Source of the DNA: Pseudoalteromonas umbrosa
GTDB taxonomy: Bacteria; Pseudomonadota; Gammaproteobacteria; Enterobacterales; Alteromonadaceae
Direction of reading: 5' to 3'
Length of the DNA: 64,000 nucleotides
Assembly: GCF_030125375.1 (NCBI RefSeq)
Contig: NZ_JASJUU010000001.1
Span: 496,001 to 560,000 of the forward strand
The notes beneath the pieces are model-generated. The model was given only the letters and a program-made list of their open reading frames with translations. It searched no databases and was not told where the DNA came from. A program made the translations under genes and the position numbers. Each line of letters begins with the position of its first letter. Position 1 is the stretch's first letter. Of the stretch, positions 1 to 7,757 are shown in pieces.

Positions 1-358
1 CTGGGTTGTAGCTGGCTTCAAGCCAAAGCTGTTTTCCAGAGCGAGTGAAACGTTCTATGGTGCCAGAAAAAAACTCGCCTCTATTTAGGTTTTGCCAAAG
101 ATGTTGGTAATCTACCGAACTAGTATATTGCCTGTCACAAAAAATACGGTGATGCTTACCAACTAACTCATCTAATTCGTATTCCATTACTTTGAGGAAG
201 TTATCATTTGCTGTAATGATTTTTCCATCGGGGGTGAACTCAATGATAGCAGTAGATCGCCCTACAGATGCTAGCGTTTGCTCAAATGCTTGTTTCTCAC
301 TCGTGACTTGATCAAGCGATTGCTGCAGTGCCTTTCTTTCTTTGCTAAATCTAAACAT
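1..358 (-). CDS. PAS-domain protein, probably a methyl-accepting chemotaxis receptor (partial, 3' end missing)
   Basis: The frame opens at the ATG whose complement is at 356-358 and runs off the left edge, so only about 119 residues are visible. A short N-terminal helix (MFRFSKERKALQQSL) leads into a PAS domain. The stretch GKIITANDNFLKVMEY, followed by LVGKHHRIFCD and then a segment containing FTRSGKQLWLEASYNP, is typical of the PAS modules that open soluble aerotaxis-type or BdlA-type chemoreceptors. The kinase-control domain that would prove the receptor assignment lies outside the window, so a PAS sensor of another output class remains possible. Confidence 0.75.
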   Translation of the reverse strand, partial: MFRFSKERKALQQSLDQVTSEKQAFEQTLASVGRSTAIIEFTPDGKIITANDNFLKVMEYELDELVGKHHRIFCDRQYTSSVDYQHLWQNLNRGEFFSGTIERFTRSGKQLWLEASYNP

Positions 359-815
359 TGATGTTCAAAATCCTCAAGGTAATTATTTAGGATTGTCGAA
401 TTATTGTTATATGCAAGTGAAAGTCAATTAGTATGTTTAAATATCATGAATTAGTATGTATTTTGTACCTTTTATGGTTTGTTTTTATGTATAATGTTAA
501 TATAAAACAATAACTTGTTTGTTTATGGATATTGTTTGAATTAGATTGATTTTATGTCACTAAAGAAAGCTGTTAGAGATTTAAGATGTTGCTTTTTGTG
601 TATTTTATTGAACATGTGAGTGTTTTTTAACAAAATATATTAAATAATTTTTAATGGTGAAGTGCTGTATGTGTTTTATGCAAGGAAAGGGAGCTCACAA
701 ATAAATTTGGGTGGGCTGGTACATTAAATCTCTTTAGATGCCTGATATTGTTGAAATTAGTACAAGATAAGTGGTAAAAATCATTAGCAAATAAAAATAA
801 TAAATGGAGATTATG
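359..815. other. AT-rich intergenic region
   Basis: This stretch of about 450 bases separates the leftward PAS gene from the rightward secreted-protein gene. It must hold both promoters. I see no convincing ORF, no RNA gene, no strong dyad and no sigma-28-type promoter for the chemoreceptor. It is very AT-rich, especially 480-660. Confidence 0.5.
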
Positions 816-1313
816 ATGCGGTTCAGCTTTATATTTTTGGCACTCGTTTTATCGTTTGGTACGCATGCAATTGATACACCAGAAAAAGCGGTTAGTTCAT
901 TGTTTGAAGCACTTTCACATGCTGCAAAAGAAAAGCCCAATATCCCGATGTTAAAAAAGCTATTTCACCCCGAGGCAAAAGTTTATGGTGTTCACTTTAC
1001 CAAAGACAGCCCGAATTTGATGGCCATTTCCAGTACCGAATTTATTAAACTACTTGATAAAGTGCCTGAAAAGGGGTTTTACGAATGTGAGGTGGTTAGA
1101 AAAGTGCAAACATATGATCGTTTTGCACAAGTATACAGCGTGGCAGAAACTCGGTTTAATAGAGAGCAGAAGCAGCCTGACTTTACAGGGGTAAATAGCA
1201 TTCAGCTCTATAAACACGATAATGAATGGCAGATACTATCCTTGTACTATCAGATAGAAAGCCCTAGTAATCCCATAAACTTAGAAGACGCTATAAGTGG
1301 GGCGTGCTTGTAA
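816..1313 (+). CDS. Secreted NTF2-like (SnoaL-type) protein of unknown function
   Basis: The product has about 165 residues. The N-terminus MRFSFIFLALVLSFGTHA is a signal peptide with likely cleavage after THA, so the protein is periplasmic or secreted. The mature part begins with a helix (DTPEKAVSSLFEAL), has a conserved-looking FHPEAKV segment, and ends in beta strands including SIQLYKHDNEWQILSLYYQ; this order is typical of the NTF2-like fold. Three in-frame ATGs lie at 804, 813 and 816. The GGAGA at 806-810 gives the best spacing to 816. No enzymatic residues can be assigned. The gene stands alone, ending close to the convergent LysR gene. Confidence 0.7.
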   Translation: MRFSFIFLALVLSFGTHAIDTPEKAVSSLFEALSHAAKEKPNIPMLKKLFHPEAKVYGVHFTKDSPNLMAISSTEFIKLLDKVPEKGFYECEVVRKVQTYDRFAQVYSVAETRFNREQKQPDFTGVNSIQLYKHDNEWQILSLYYQIESPSNPINLEDAISGACL

Positions 1314-1337
1314 TTAGAGCCAAGAGCACCATAAGGC

Positions 1338-2234
1338 TTAACAGTGTTTCATTTCATTGTTGAGCCAGTCGGTAAATATTTTAAGTCGTGCCAGCCTGGG
1401 AGAATTTGTATCGTAGACAAAATATCGCTTAACTTTATTTGGATGCGGCAGTTTGTAGGGAATAACTAGGGCGCCACAATCCAATTGTTCTTGACATAAG
1501 TAAGGGGCCGCCAGTGTAACACCGTGGCCACTAGAAACCGCACTAATTGCCATATCGGTCGAGTTTACTTTAGTCCAAAGAGTGTGATGCTCAATCCCTT
1601 TCACCCCAGCTACTTTAAACCAACTAGGCCAATCGTATGGGCCTGCATGAGTTAAAGTGACTATATGTTGGGATAATAGATTGGCAGGGTTATTTAAATT
1701 TAGTTGTTTCGCCAAGCTATTTGAGCAGATAGGGTAAACCGGTGACTCGCCAAAATAATCGCAGTTAAAATTATCCGGTGTATGTTGTTCAACCGTGGTA
1801 CCAAATCGAATTGCTAAGTCTATATGCGTCTGTTTTAAATCGACAAAATTTGCAGATGAAGAGACGTTAATTTGAATATTCGGGTAACGATTTGTAAAGC
1901 CCTGCAATCTTGGCATCAACCAAAGTGAAATAAAAGCCTGCGTAGAGGTGATAGTCAACTCACCATCAATACCTTCATTTTGAACTTGGTTTATTCCTTT
2001 ATTTAATATCGTGAGCCCTTTTTGAGCATGTTCGAATAGTGCTGCTCCTTGTTGAGTCGGCAGCATTCGTTTTCCTTTGCGTACAAACAAGCGGGTATTG
2101 AGCAAGGCTTCGAGTTGACGTATTTGCTGACTGACAGCAGCTTGAGATATACATAATTCCTGTGCTGCTAGGCTGTAGCTATTGTGTCGTGCTGCACATT
2201 CAAACGTGACTAGCAGGTTGATATTTTTAAACAC
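1338..2234 (-). CDS. LysR-family transcriptional regulator (GcvA-like)
   Basis: This 298-residue protein has the length and layout of a LysR regulator. Residues 1-60 hold a winged helix-turn-helix (NSYSLAAQELCISQAAVSQQ, then RQLEALLNTRLFVRKGKRM), and residues about 90-295 form the effector-binding domain. The N-terminus, with the ARHNSYSLAAQEL pattern, resembles GcvA-like members. It is divergent from the isocitrate-lyase/PEP-mutase-like gene, with about 150 bases between starts, so control of that neighbour is the simplest inference. The effector is unknown. Confidence 0.9.
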   Translation of the reverse strand: MFKNINLLVTFECAARHNSYSLAAQELCISQAAVSQQIRQLEALLNTRLFVRKGKRMLPTQQGAALFEHAQKGLTILNKGINQVQNEGIDGELTITSTQAFISLWLMPRLQGFTNRYPNIQINVSSSANFVDLKQTHIDLAIRFGTTVEQHTPDNFNCDYFGESPVYPICSNSLAKQLNLNNPANLLSQHIVTLTHAGPYDWPSWFKVAGVKGIEHHTLWTKVNSTDMAISAVSSGHGVTLAAPYLCQEQLDCGALVIPYKLPHPNKVKRYFVYDTNSPRLARLKIFTDWLNNEMKHC

Positions 2235-2383
2235 GTAAAGTTGATAATTCTTGAATTTATCTTTGTATTATAAGCAGGGCTTATAGTAAAAGTCGATTTT
2301 CATCGTTGGTCTTTTTTAATTAAGGTTGCAAAAATGCAGCTATTGAACACGCATTAATACAATTAATATAAGACAAGGAGATA

Positions 2384-3148
2384 ATGATGATTGAATTTAA
2401 ACAGCTTCATCAACAGAAGGCACCACTTTTATTGGCAAATGTTTGGGATGCAACAAGTGCAAAATGTGCTGAGCAAGCTGGCTATCAAGCAATTGGTACC
2501 TCTAGTGCAGCACTGGCTGCGGTGCTCGGTTACGAGGATGGAGAGCATATACCGTTCGAAGAGTTATTGTTTGTTGTTAAAAGGATCGCGGCATCTAGCC
2601 GATTGCCTTTAAGTGTCGATTTTGAGTCTGGCTTTAGCACAGAGCCGCATATTATCGCCAATCACATTCAGCAATTGGCTGAGCTGGGGGTTGTGGGGGT
2701 TAATATTGAAGATAGTCGAGTAAAAGATACGCGAATATTGTGTGACAAAGATGGCTTTGCAACCTTGTTGCAGGGCGTACGTGCTGAGCTTGCTGCGCGT
2801 GAGGTGCCTATGTTTATCAATGTACGCTGTGATGCGTTTTTGCTTGGCGTTGAGAATGCGTTAAATGAGGCACTGAGTAGAGCAAGCAGCTATCAAGCAG
2901 CTGGCGCTGATGGGCTCTTTTTCCCATGTATTTACCATGAACAAGATATTACTCAAGTCGTTGAGGTAACATCACTGCCGATAAATGTGATGGCTGTCCC
3001 ATCTTTACCTGACATAGAAAGATTGACACAACTTGGTGTTAAGCGAATTAGCACGGGCAATTTCGCGCAGATAGCAATGAATGAGGAGTTGAGTGCAAAG
3101 TTGTCGCAAATTAAATTGCAAGGTAGTTGCTCTATGCTTTTTGAGTGA
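2384..3148 (+). CDS. Isocitrate lyase / phosphoenolpyruvate mutase superfamily enzyme
   Basis: This 254-residue TIM-barrel protein belongs to the small single-domain branch of the ICL/PEPM superfamily, which forms or breaks C-C or C-P bonds next to carboxylates using a divalent metal. Visible marks are the N-terminal LLANVWDATSAK, the GTSSAALAAVLGY loop, LPLSVDFESGF (metal-binding Asp/Glu region), GVNIEDSR, and the late GADGLFFPCI strand. The usual ICL KKCGH signature is absent, as in oxaloacetate-decarboxylase- or carboxyphosphonoenolpyruvate-mutase-like members, so the substrate cannot be named. GGAG at 2377-2380 serves the ATG at 2384 or 2387. The gene is divergent from the LysR regulator. 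Confidence 0.85.
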   Translation: MMIEFKQLHQQKAPLLLANVWDATSAKCAEQAGYQAIGTSSAALAAVLGYEDGEHIPFEELLFVVKRIAASSRLPLSVDFESGFSTEPHIIANHIQQLAELGVVGVNIEDSRVKDTRILCDKDGFATLLQGVRAELAAREVPMFINVRCDAFLLGVENALNEALSRASSYQAAGADGLFFPCIYHEQDITQVVEVTSLPINVMAVPSLPDIERLTQLGVKRISTGNFAQIAMNEELSAKLSQIKLQGSCSMLFE

Positions 3149-3168
3149 TGTTACTTTTAGCAGCACTG

Positions 3169-3633
3169 TTATGAAAGCGGTTCACTTGATTGCATATTAG
3201 AGTGGCGAGTTATGTCACACATCGTCACTCCCAAACGACTAAAATCTTGGTTGGAAGGGGATACTGCGTATAGGATATTTGAATCATCTTTAAAAGTAGA
3301 ACGGCTCAAAATATTGATTGAGCTTTTACCATGCAAAAGAGCATACATGTTACTGTGCTCTATTTTCCAAGCGCAAATCTTCTCGATTTCAGGGTTATTC
3401 GCTTGTGTGATTTTTACGACATTTGACGCTAAGGATAAGTCCATGTAGCTTTTTTGGCTGTGAGCTATTTTGTAATAAAAGGCACTGCAGTCTTTGCTAC
3501 AGGGTATAAGCTCAAAAACAACCGCATTTTTGATTAAGCCATTGGCATAAAATAAGCCAGACATTTCATTACTAACTGTTATATAGCCAAAATCTTGACT
3601 TTGAGTTACTAGTTTTAAGTGTTGTTTGCTCAT
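3169..3633 (-). CDS. Hypothetical protein, 154 residues
   Basis: I do not recognise the family. The protein has no signal peptide or membrane segment. It contains several cysteines (ELIPCSKDCSAF, EKICAWK, VTMCDITR) and reads as a globular alpha/beta domain. The start has only a weak ribosome-binding site. The gene converges on the preceding enzyme gene with a 20-base gap and is followed upstream by a long gene-free stretch. Its length and ordinary amino-acid composition favour a real gene. It may be a lineage-specific gene. Confidence 0.55.
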   Translation of the reverse strand: MSKQHLKLVTQSQDFGYITVSNEMSGLFYANGLIKNAVVFELIPCSKDCSAFYYKIAHSQKSYMDLSLASNVVKITQANNPEIEKICAWKIEHSNMYALLHGKSSINILSRSTFKDDSNILYAVSPSNQDFSRLGVTMCDITRHSNMQSSEPLS

Positions 3634-4298
3634 GCTGTATTACCCGCAGTGATCTGACATCATCTGTATGGCACTCTCCTAAACTCATGTTAATAAGACG
3701 AACGCCTTGATGAGAACATTAGTGATACTTTATTGAGTAAATATGACATTAGATCAAAACTTATATGTTGCTAAGAATAAGTTCTGGCAGAGTTTGTCTT
3801 ATTATAAATATAACTTCTTACTTCCTCCATAATTTGTTGATAACGTCATCTTATCCATTTAAAAGGCAGCAAACACAGCAACTAGCAGAACAGTGCTCTG
3901 AGCAGTAAATATTTACTTTTGAATGGCTCAATAAATGCATAAATTTCCATGATAGATTTTTTTAATCGAAAAAATACGCAAGCTAAAACTGAGGTGTTTT
4001 CAATTAAGTTTGGGATCAAAGAGGCTAAAGATGTAACTCCATGAGTAGTTTTTGAGCCTATATCCAGCTAGTAATAAAGTCTCATATTGTGAATTTTGCT
4101 AAAGAAATCACGTATTTTTCCGATAAATTTAGTAATAATAGCAACTTGTGCTATTTCGGCATTAAATGCGTTTACAATCATTCATAATTTGCCTAAAAAG
4201 CGGCCGATTTTAACTTAACATTGTAAGAGCGATGTGCTGAAATGGGTGAGGATGCATAAAAAAAAGTAAAATATGCAAGAGTATGTAGGAAGGAAGTG
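3634..4298. other. Long intergenic region upstream of the FapA-like gene
   Basis: These 660 bases hold no ORF longer than about 30 codons that looks coding, and no RNA gene that I can recognise. The one clear signal is the sigma-28-type promoter at 4100-4126. The rest is AT-rich. Confidence 0.5.
4100..4126 (+). promoter_or_regulatory. Candidate sigma-28 (FliA) promoter for the FapA-like gene
   Basis: TAAA at 4100-4103 and TCCGATAA at 4119-4126 are separated by exactly 15 bases. This matches the sigma-28 consensus TAAA-N15-GCCGATAA at all positions but one. Transcription would start near 4133 and give a leader of about 165 bases before the ATG at 4299. The assignment is by eye. Confidence 0.6.
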
Positions 4299-5930
4299 AT
4301 GTCGTTGTTTAGTTTTGATGAGGAATCTGGGTATGTTTCTATGAAGGAACATCCTGCGCACTCGGGTTTTCCCGCTAGTGCTGCACAGCTAGTTGAGCTG
4401 CTAGAGCAATCTTCTTATGCCGACTTTGATATCATTCATGCCAACATAGGTCAATTATTCTCTCCTTCAGACGATAGAGACAAAGATGTCCTGATCGTTG
4501 CAAGAGCAGTCGACGCTTCCATTACTGTACGTGTAGAAGAAAATAACATGTTAGCAGAAGCTAGATTAACCACTGCCAGAGGTGGAAAGTTAATCACGAT
4601 TGATGAAGCAAGAGATGCTTTGACCAATGCAGGTGTGGTAAAGGGTATAAATGAGAGAGCGCTCGATACGTTTTTAGGTCAACAATTTGAGCAATCTCCC
4701 GGTAGTGTGTTTTCGGGAATAGTTGCCCATGGTGTGCGAGCGAAAGATGGCACTGACGCTCGTTTTGTTCGGTTGTGTATGACTGCTCAAGATCGTGTAC
4801 TTAGCCCCCAAGAAAAGTCGGGTGGCAAAGTGGATATGCGAGACCTAGGAGCAATCATTACAGTTAAACCAGGTAGCCCGCTTATGAAAAGGGTTCCACC
4901 AACACCAGGAGAGGAAGGCTTTTCTGTATTTGGTGATGTGCTAGAACCAAAACCAGGTAAAGACTTTGCGTTACAGGTATCTGAAGGGACAAAGATAAGT
5001 CCAGATGATCCTAATTTACTTATTGCTGACGCGAAAGGTGTTCCTGTGGCTGTGCCTCGCGGTATGCGTGTTGATGATGTTTTATGTTATGACAACGTGG
5101 ACGTAACGACAGGGCATATTGAGTTCGATGGCAGTGTGGTTGTCAGTGGTGATGTTAAAGATGGCATGAGAATAAAAGCGTCTGGTGATATTACGGTGAT
5201 TGGCTTTGTTGAGTCTGCACAGTTAGAAAGTGAAAGTGCTGTGACTGTAATGCTGGGAGCAATAGGGCGTAAACGAATAGAAGGCGAGGATTTTTCTTGT
5301 ATCATTAAGGCTAAGCGCACAATTTCAGTTGGATATGGACAATATTGCCATATAGAGTCAGAGCAGGATCTATTTATTGAGCGTCAAGCTTTACATTGTG
5401 ACTTAAAGTCGAAACGACTAATCAGAGTGGGCAAGGGTGATACTCCTCGCGGAAAATTGATTGGTGGCAATGTGTATAACGCGATGCGCATTGAAGCAGG
5501 TGAAGTTGGCGCGCCGTCTGGGACAAGAACACGTATTGTACTTGCCCAAGATTGGTATGATTTGAAGAAAAAAGAAAAGGAATTTAAAGAACTTGATAAG
5601 CTGCTATCAGACAAGATACTCGCTGTAAAACGGGCGCAAATTAAAGCGAAAAAGACACCAGCTTCAGATAAGCGAGATAATTACCTGAAAAAACTGGCCG
5701 TTACAGAACAACGTCTTGATACACACTACAAGCGTAACGTCCGAAATTGTAAGTTAGTTGCGCAAAAGTTATTGCGGTTGATTAAATTGAGTCGTGTAAA
5801 AGTGAATGAGCTAATGCATCCGGGTATAGAGTTGACTATCGCAAAAGATAGTCGGTCTTTTTCCAGAATTTACCCACCTCATTCTGTTAAGTTAGACGCT
5901 GGGAAAATTACCCAGGAGTTTCAAAATTAA
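4299..5930 (+). CDS. FapA (DUF342) domain protein, probably linked to polar flagellar assembly
   Basis: The protein has 543 residues from the ATG at 4299; a GTG one codon earlier is less likely, and the AGGAAGGAAG purine run precedes it. The N-terminal half has the FapA/DUF342 pattern, including LARAVDA-like strands, VPPTPGEEGFSVFGD and PKPGKDF. A right-handed parallel beta-helix follows, with repeated short strands (GHIEFDGSVVVSGDV, GMRIKASGDI, AESAVTVM-type turns). The last 130 residues are a Lys/Glu-rich coiled coil. In Vibrio vulnificus FapA acts at the flagellated pole and responds to glucose through EIIA-Glc. The upstream sigma-28-type promoter supports a motility role here, but DUF342 paralogues are diverse, so the exact orthology is uncertain. 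Confidence 0.85.
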   Translation: MSLFSFDEESGYVSMKEHPAHSGFPASAAQLVELLEQSSYADFDIIHANIGQLFSPSDDRDKDVLIVARAVDASITVRVEENNMLAEARLTTARGGKLITIDEARDALTNAGVVKGINERALDTFLGQQFEQSPGSVFSGIVAHGVRAKDGTDARFVRLCMTAQDRVLSPQEKSGGKVDMRDLGAIITVKPGSPLMKRVPPTPGEEGFSVFGDVLEPKPGKDFALQVSEGTKISPDDPNLLIADAKGVPVAVPRGMRVDDVLCYDNVDVTTGHIEFDGSVVVSGDVKDGMRIKASGDITVIGFVESAQLESESAVTVMLGAIGRKRIEGEDFSCIIKAKRTISVGYGQYCHIESEQDLFIERQALHCDLKSKRLIRVGKGDTPRGKLIGGNVYNAMRIEAGEVGAPSGTRTRIVLAQDWYDLKKKEKEFKELDKLLSDKILAVKRAQIKAKKTPASDKRDNYLKKLAVTEQRLDTHYKRNVRNCKLVAQKLLRLIKLSRVKVNELMHPGIELTIAKDSRSFSRIYPPHSVKLDAGKITQEFQN

Positions 5931-5956
5931 AAAAAGCAGCCTAGGCTGCTTTTTTT
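5931..5956. terminator. Bidirectional rho-independent terminator
   Basis: A-run, perfect palindrome AGCAGCCTAGGCTGCT at 5935-5950, then a T-run. It sits between the converging FapA-like gene and rnt and can serve both. Confidence 0.85.
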
Positions 5957-5975
5957 AATTTTAATTAAGCGTTGC

Positions 5976-6638
5976 TTAATCCTGCTCAGTACTACTCGAC
6001 TCTTCGCTTTGAGGCAGTGGCCACCCACCTAGCGCTTGCCATTTATTGACAATGTAGCAGAATAATTCAGCTGTGCGTTCAGTGTCATAAAGTGCAGAGT
6101 GTGCTTGAGAATTATCAAATTCTATTCCGGCAGCTCGACATGCTTTCGCAAGCACAGTTTGACCTAATGCTAGTCCTGACAAAGAGGTGGTATCGAAGCT
6201 AACGAAAGGGTGAAAAGGTGTGCGTTTGATATTATTACGCTCAATTGCCGCATTCAAAAAGCCATGGTCAAACGCTGCGTTGTGAGCAACAATGACTGAG
6301 CGCTGACATCCAGCATCTTTTTGTGCTTTTCTGACAGCTTTGCAGATTTCTTTGATTGCTTCGCTTTCTTCTACTGCACCACGCAGCTCAGAGAAAGGAT
6401 CAATGCCGTTAAACTCTATGGCAGATTGCTCAATGTTAGCCCCCTCAAAAGGCGCAACATGAAAATGAATGGTTTTATCAATGCTGAGCTCACCTTGGCT
6501 GTCCATTTTTAATAAACTGACCGCAATCTCAAGCAAGGCGTCAGTTTCTTTATTGAAGCCTGCTGTTTCAACATCTATTACTACGGGGAAAAAGCCTCTG
6601 AAGCGTTTTGCGAATAGGGTTTGCTCTTGTTCTGCCAT
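5976..6638 (-). CDS. rnt: Ribonuclease T
   Basis: This 220-residue DEDDh 3'-5' exoribonuclease trims the 3' ends of tRNA and other stable RNAs, including tRNA CCA-end turnover. ExoI is [11 protein letters not shown] (Asp and Glu ligands), ExoII lies around [15 protein letters not shown], and ExoIII is [15 protein letters not shown] with the catalytic His and the last Asp. Length and motif order match RNase T of E. coli and Vibrio. It is divergent from motY, a neighbourhood also known in Vibrio. The tail is Ser/Glu-rich. Confidence 0.95.
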   Translation of the reverse strand: MAEQEQTLFAKRFRGFFPVVIDVETAGFNKETDALLEIAVSLLKMDSQGELSIDKTIHFHVAPFEGANIEQSAIEFNGIDPFSELRGAVEESEAIKEICKAVRKAQKDAGCQRSVIVAHNAAFDHGFLNAAIERNNIKRTPFHPFVSFDTTSLSGLALGQTVLAKACRAAGIEFDNSQAHSALYDTERTAELFCYIVNKWQALGGWPLPQSEESSSTEQD

Positions 6639-6848
6639 GATTAACTTGGATTTCTAAAATTAGCCGCCTATTATACTGATCATAAGGCAAGATGCTAATT
6701 AGGATCGGGTGAACAAGCAGATATTTTTAGTTTCTGTCGATTTATTGTCTCGAAAGACGGTATGTTTATTGCTTTAATGTATCTTGAAATATGATTTAGG
6801 CACTAAAACGATGGCCTATTTAGTTGTTCATAGGCTTGGAGAAGCAAA

Positions 6849-7724
6849 GTGAGTTTACATTTCAATATCTTAGCGACGGTTATTACATGTGTGTTTGCGA
6901 CAAGTGCACACAGTGCAATGCGGCAATATAGTGCCTCCGTTGATAACTCCAAGTGGATGGTAGATAGAACGACACGGCTATCTTGCACACTTTCTCATGA
7001 TGTTCCATATTACGGCGAAGCTATTTTTAGCGCGACTGCAAGCAAAAATAAAGATCTGACCTTTAATCTTGATATGGTTATTCGACCTGAAGACTATGAT
7101 TTTGCAGGGCTTGAATCTGTGCCACCAAGTTGGCGTGCAGGGCTTCCTGCGCGTTCTATGGGGGAGATGGCTTTACTCAAAAAATTTGACGGAGAACTGT
7201 CTAATCCAGTTGCTTGGGAAATGCTCACAGAGCTTGAGAAAGGCTATCAACCTACCTTTTACTATCAAGATTGGAATAACAAACATGATCAAATTGCCGT
7301 TTCTCTCTCGTCTGTAAATTTCAAAAAATCATATTGGGACTTTTTACAGTGCAGAGACAACTTGTTGCCGTACAGTTTTGAAGACATTGCATTTGTGGTG
7401 ATGAACTATCGCAAGAATTCGAGCGATTTGACTAAGTCATCACGCAAGCGACTGGATATGATTGGAGAATACTTAAACAATGATCCAGACATTGATTCAA
7501 TTTATATTTCAGCTTACTCCGATAGCTATGGTGGTAAAAACGTCAATTTGAATCTATCTAAAAAGCGCGCAATGGCGATAAAAGAGTATATGGCCAGTAA
7601 GGGTGTACCGGCTGAAAAAATAATGACGGATGGCTTTGGTGAAAAGCGTCATGTTGCGATAAACACGACACCGATAGGGCGTGAAGCGAACCGTCGAGTG
7701 ATAATACAAATTTCCAAGCCCTAA
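6849..7724 (+). CDS. motY: Sodium-type flagellar protein MotY
   Basis: The 291-residue protein starts at a GTG with GGAGA seven to eight bases upstream. A signal peptide ending near AHSA leads into the MotY N-terminal domain (AMRQYSASVDNSKW, LTELEKGYQPTFYYQDWNN, CRDNLLPYSFEDIAF), which binds the basal body. The C-terminal OmpA-like peptidoglycan-binding domain has ISAYSDSYGG and GFGEKRHVAINTTPIGREAN. MotY forms the T ring that positions PomA/PomB stators in sodium-driven polar flagella. The divergent rnt gene supports the call. I did not find a clear sigma-28 promoter in the 210-base gap. Confidence 0.93.
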   Translation: MSLHFNILATVITCVFATSAHSAMRQYSASVDNSKWMVDRTTRLSCTLSHDVPYYGEAIFSATASKNKDLTFNLDMVIRPEDYDFAGLESVPPSWRAGLPARSMGEMALLKKFDGELSNPVAWEMLTELEKGYQPTFYYQDWNNKHDQIAVSLSSVNFKKSYWDFLQCRDNLLPYSFEDIAFVVMNYRKNSSDLTKSSRKRLDMIGEYLNNDPDIDSIYISAYSDSYGGKNVNLNLSKKRAMAIKEYMASKGVPAEKIMTDGFGEKRHVAINTTPIGREANRRVIIQISKP

Positions 7725-7757
7725 TAGTGGGCTTGGTAGTATCAGTTCTTTCAATGC

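Noticed and set aside
3741..3830. Plus-strand frame of 29 codons in the long intergenic region
   Set aside because: It is short, has no ribosome-binding site and shows no recognisable peptide features.
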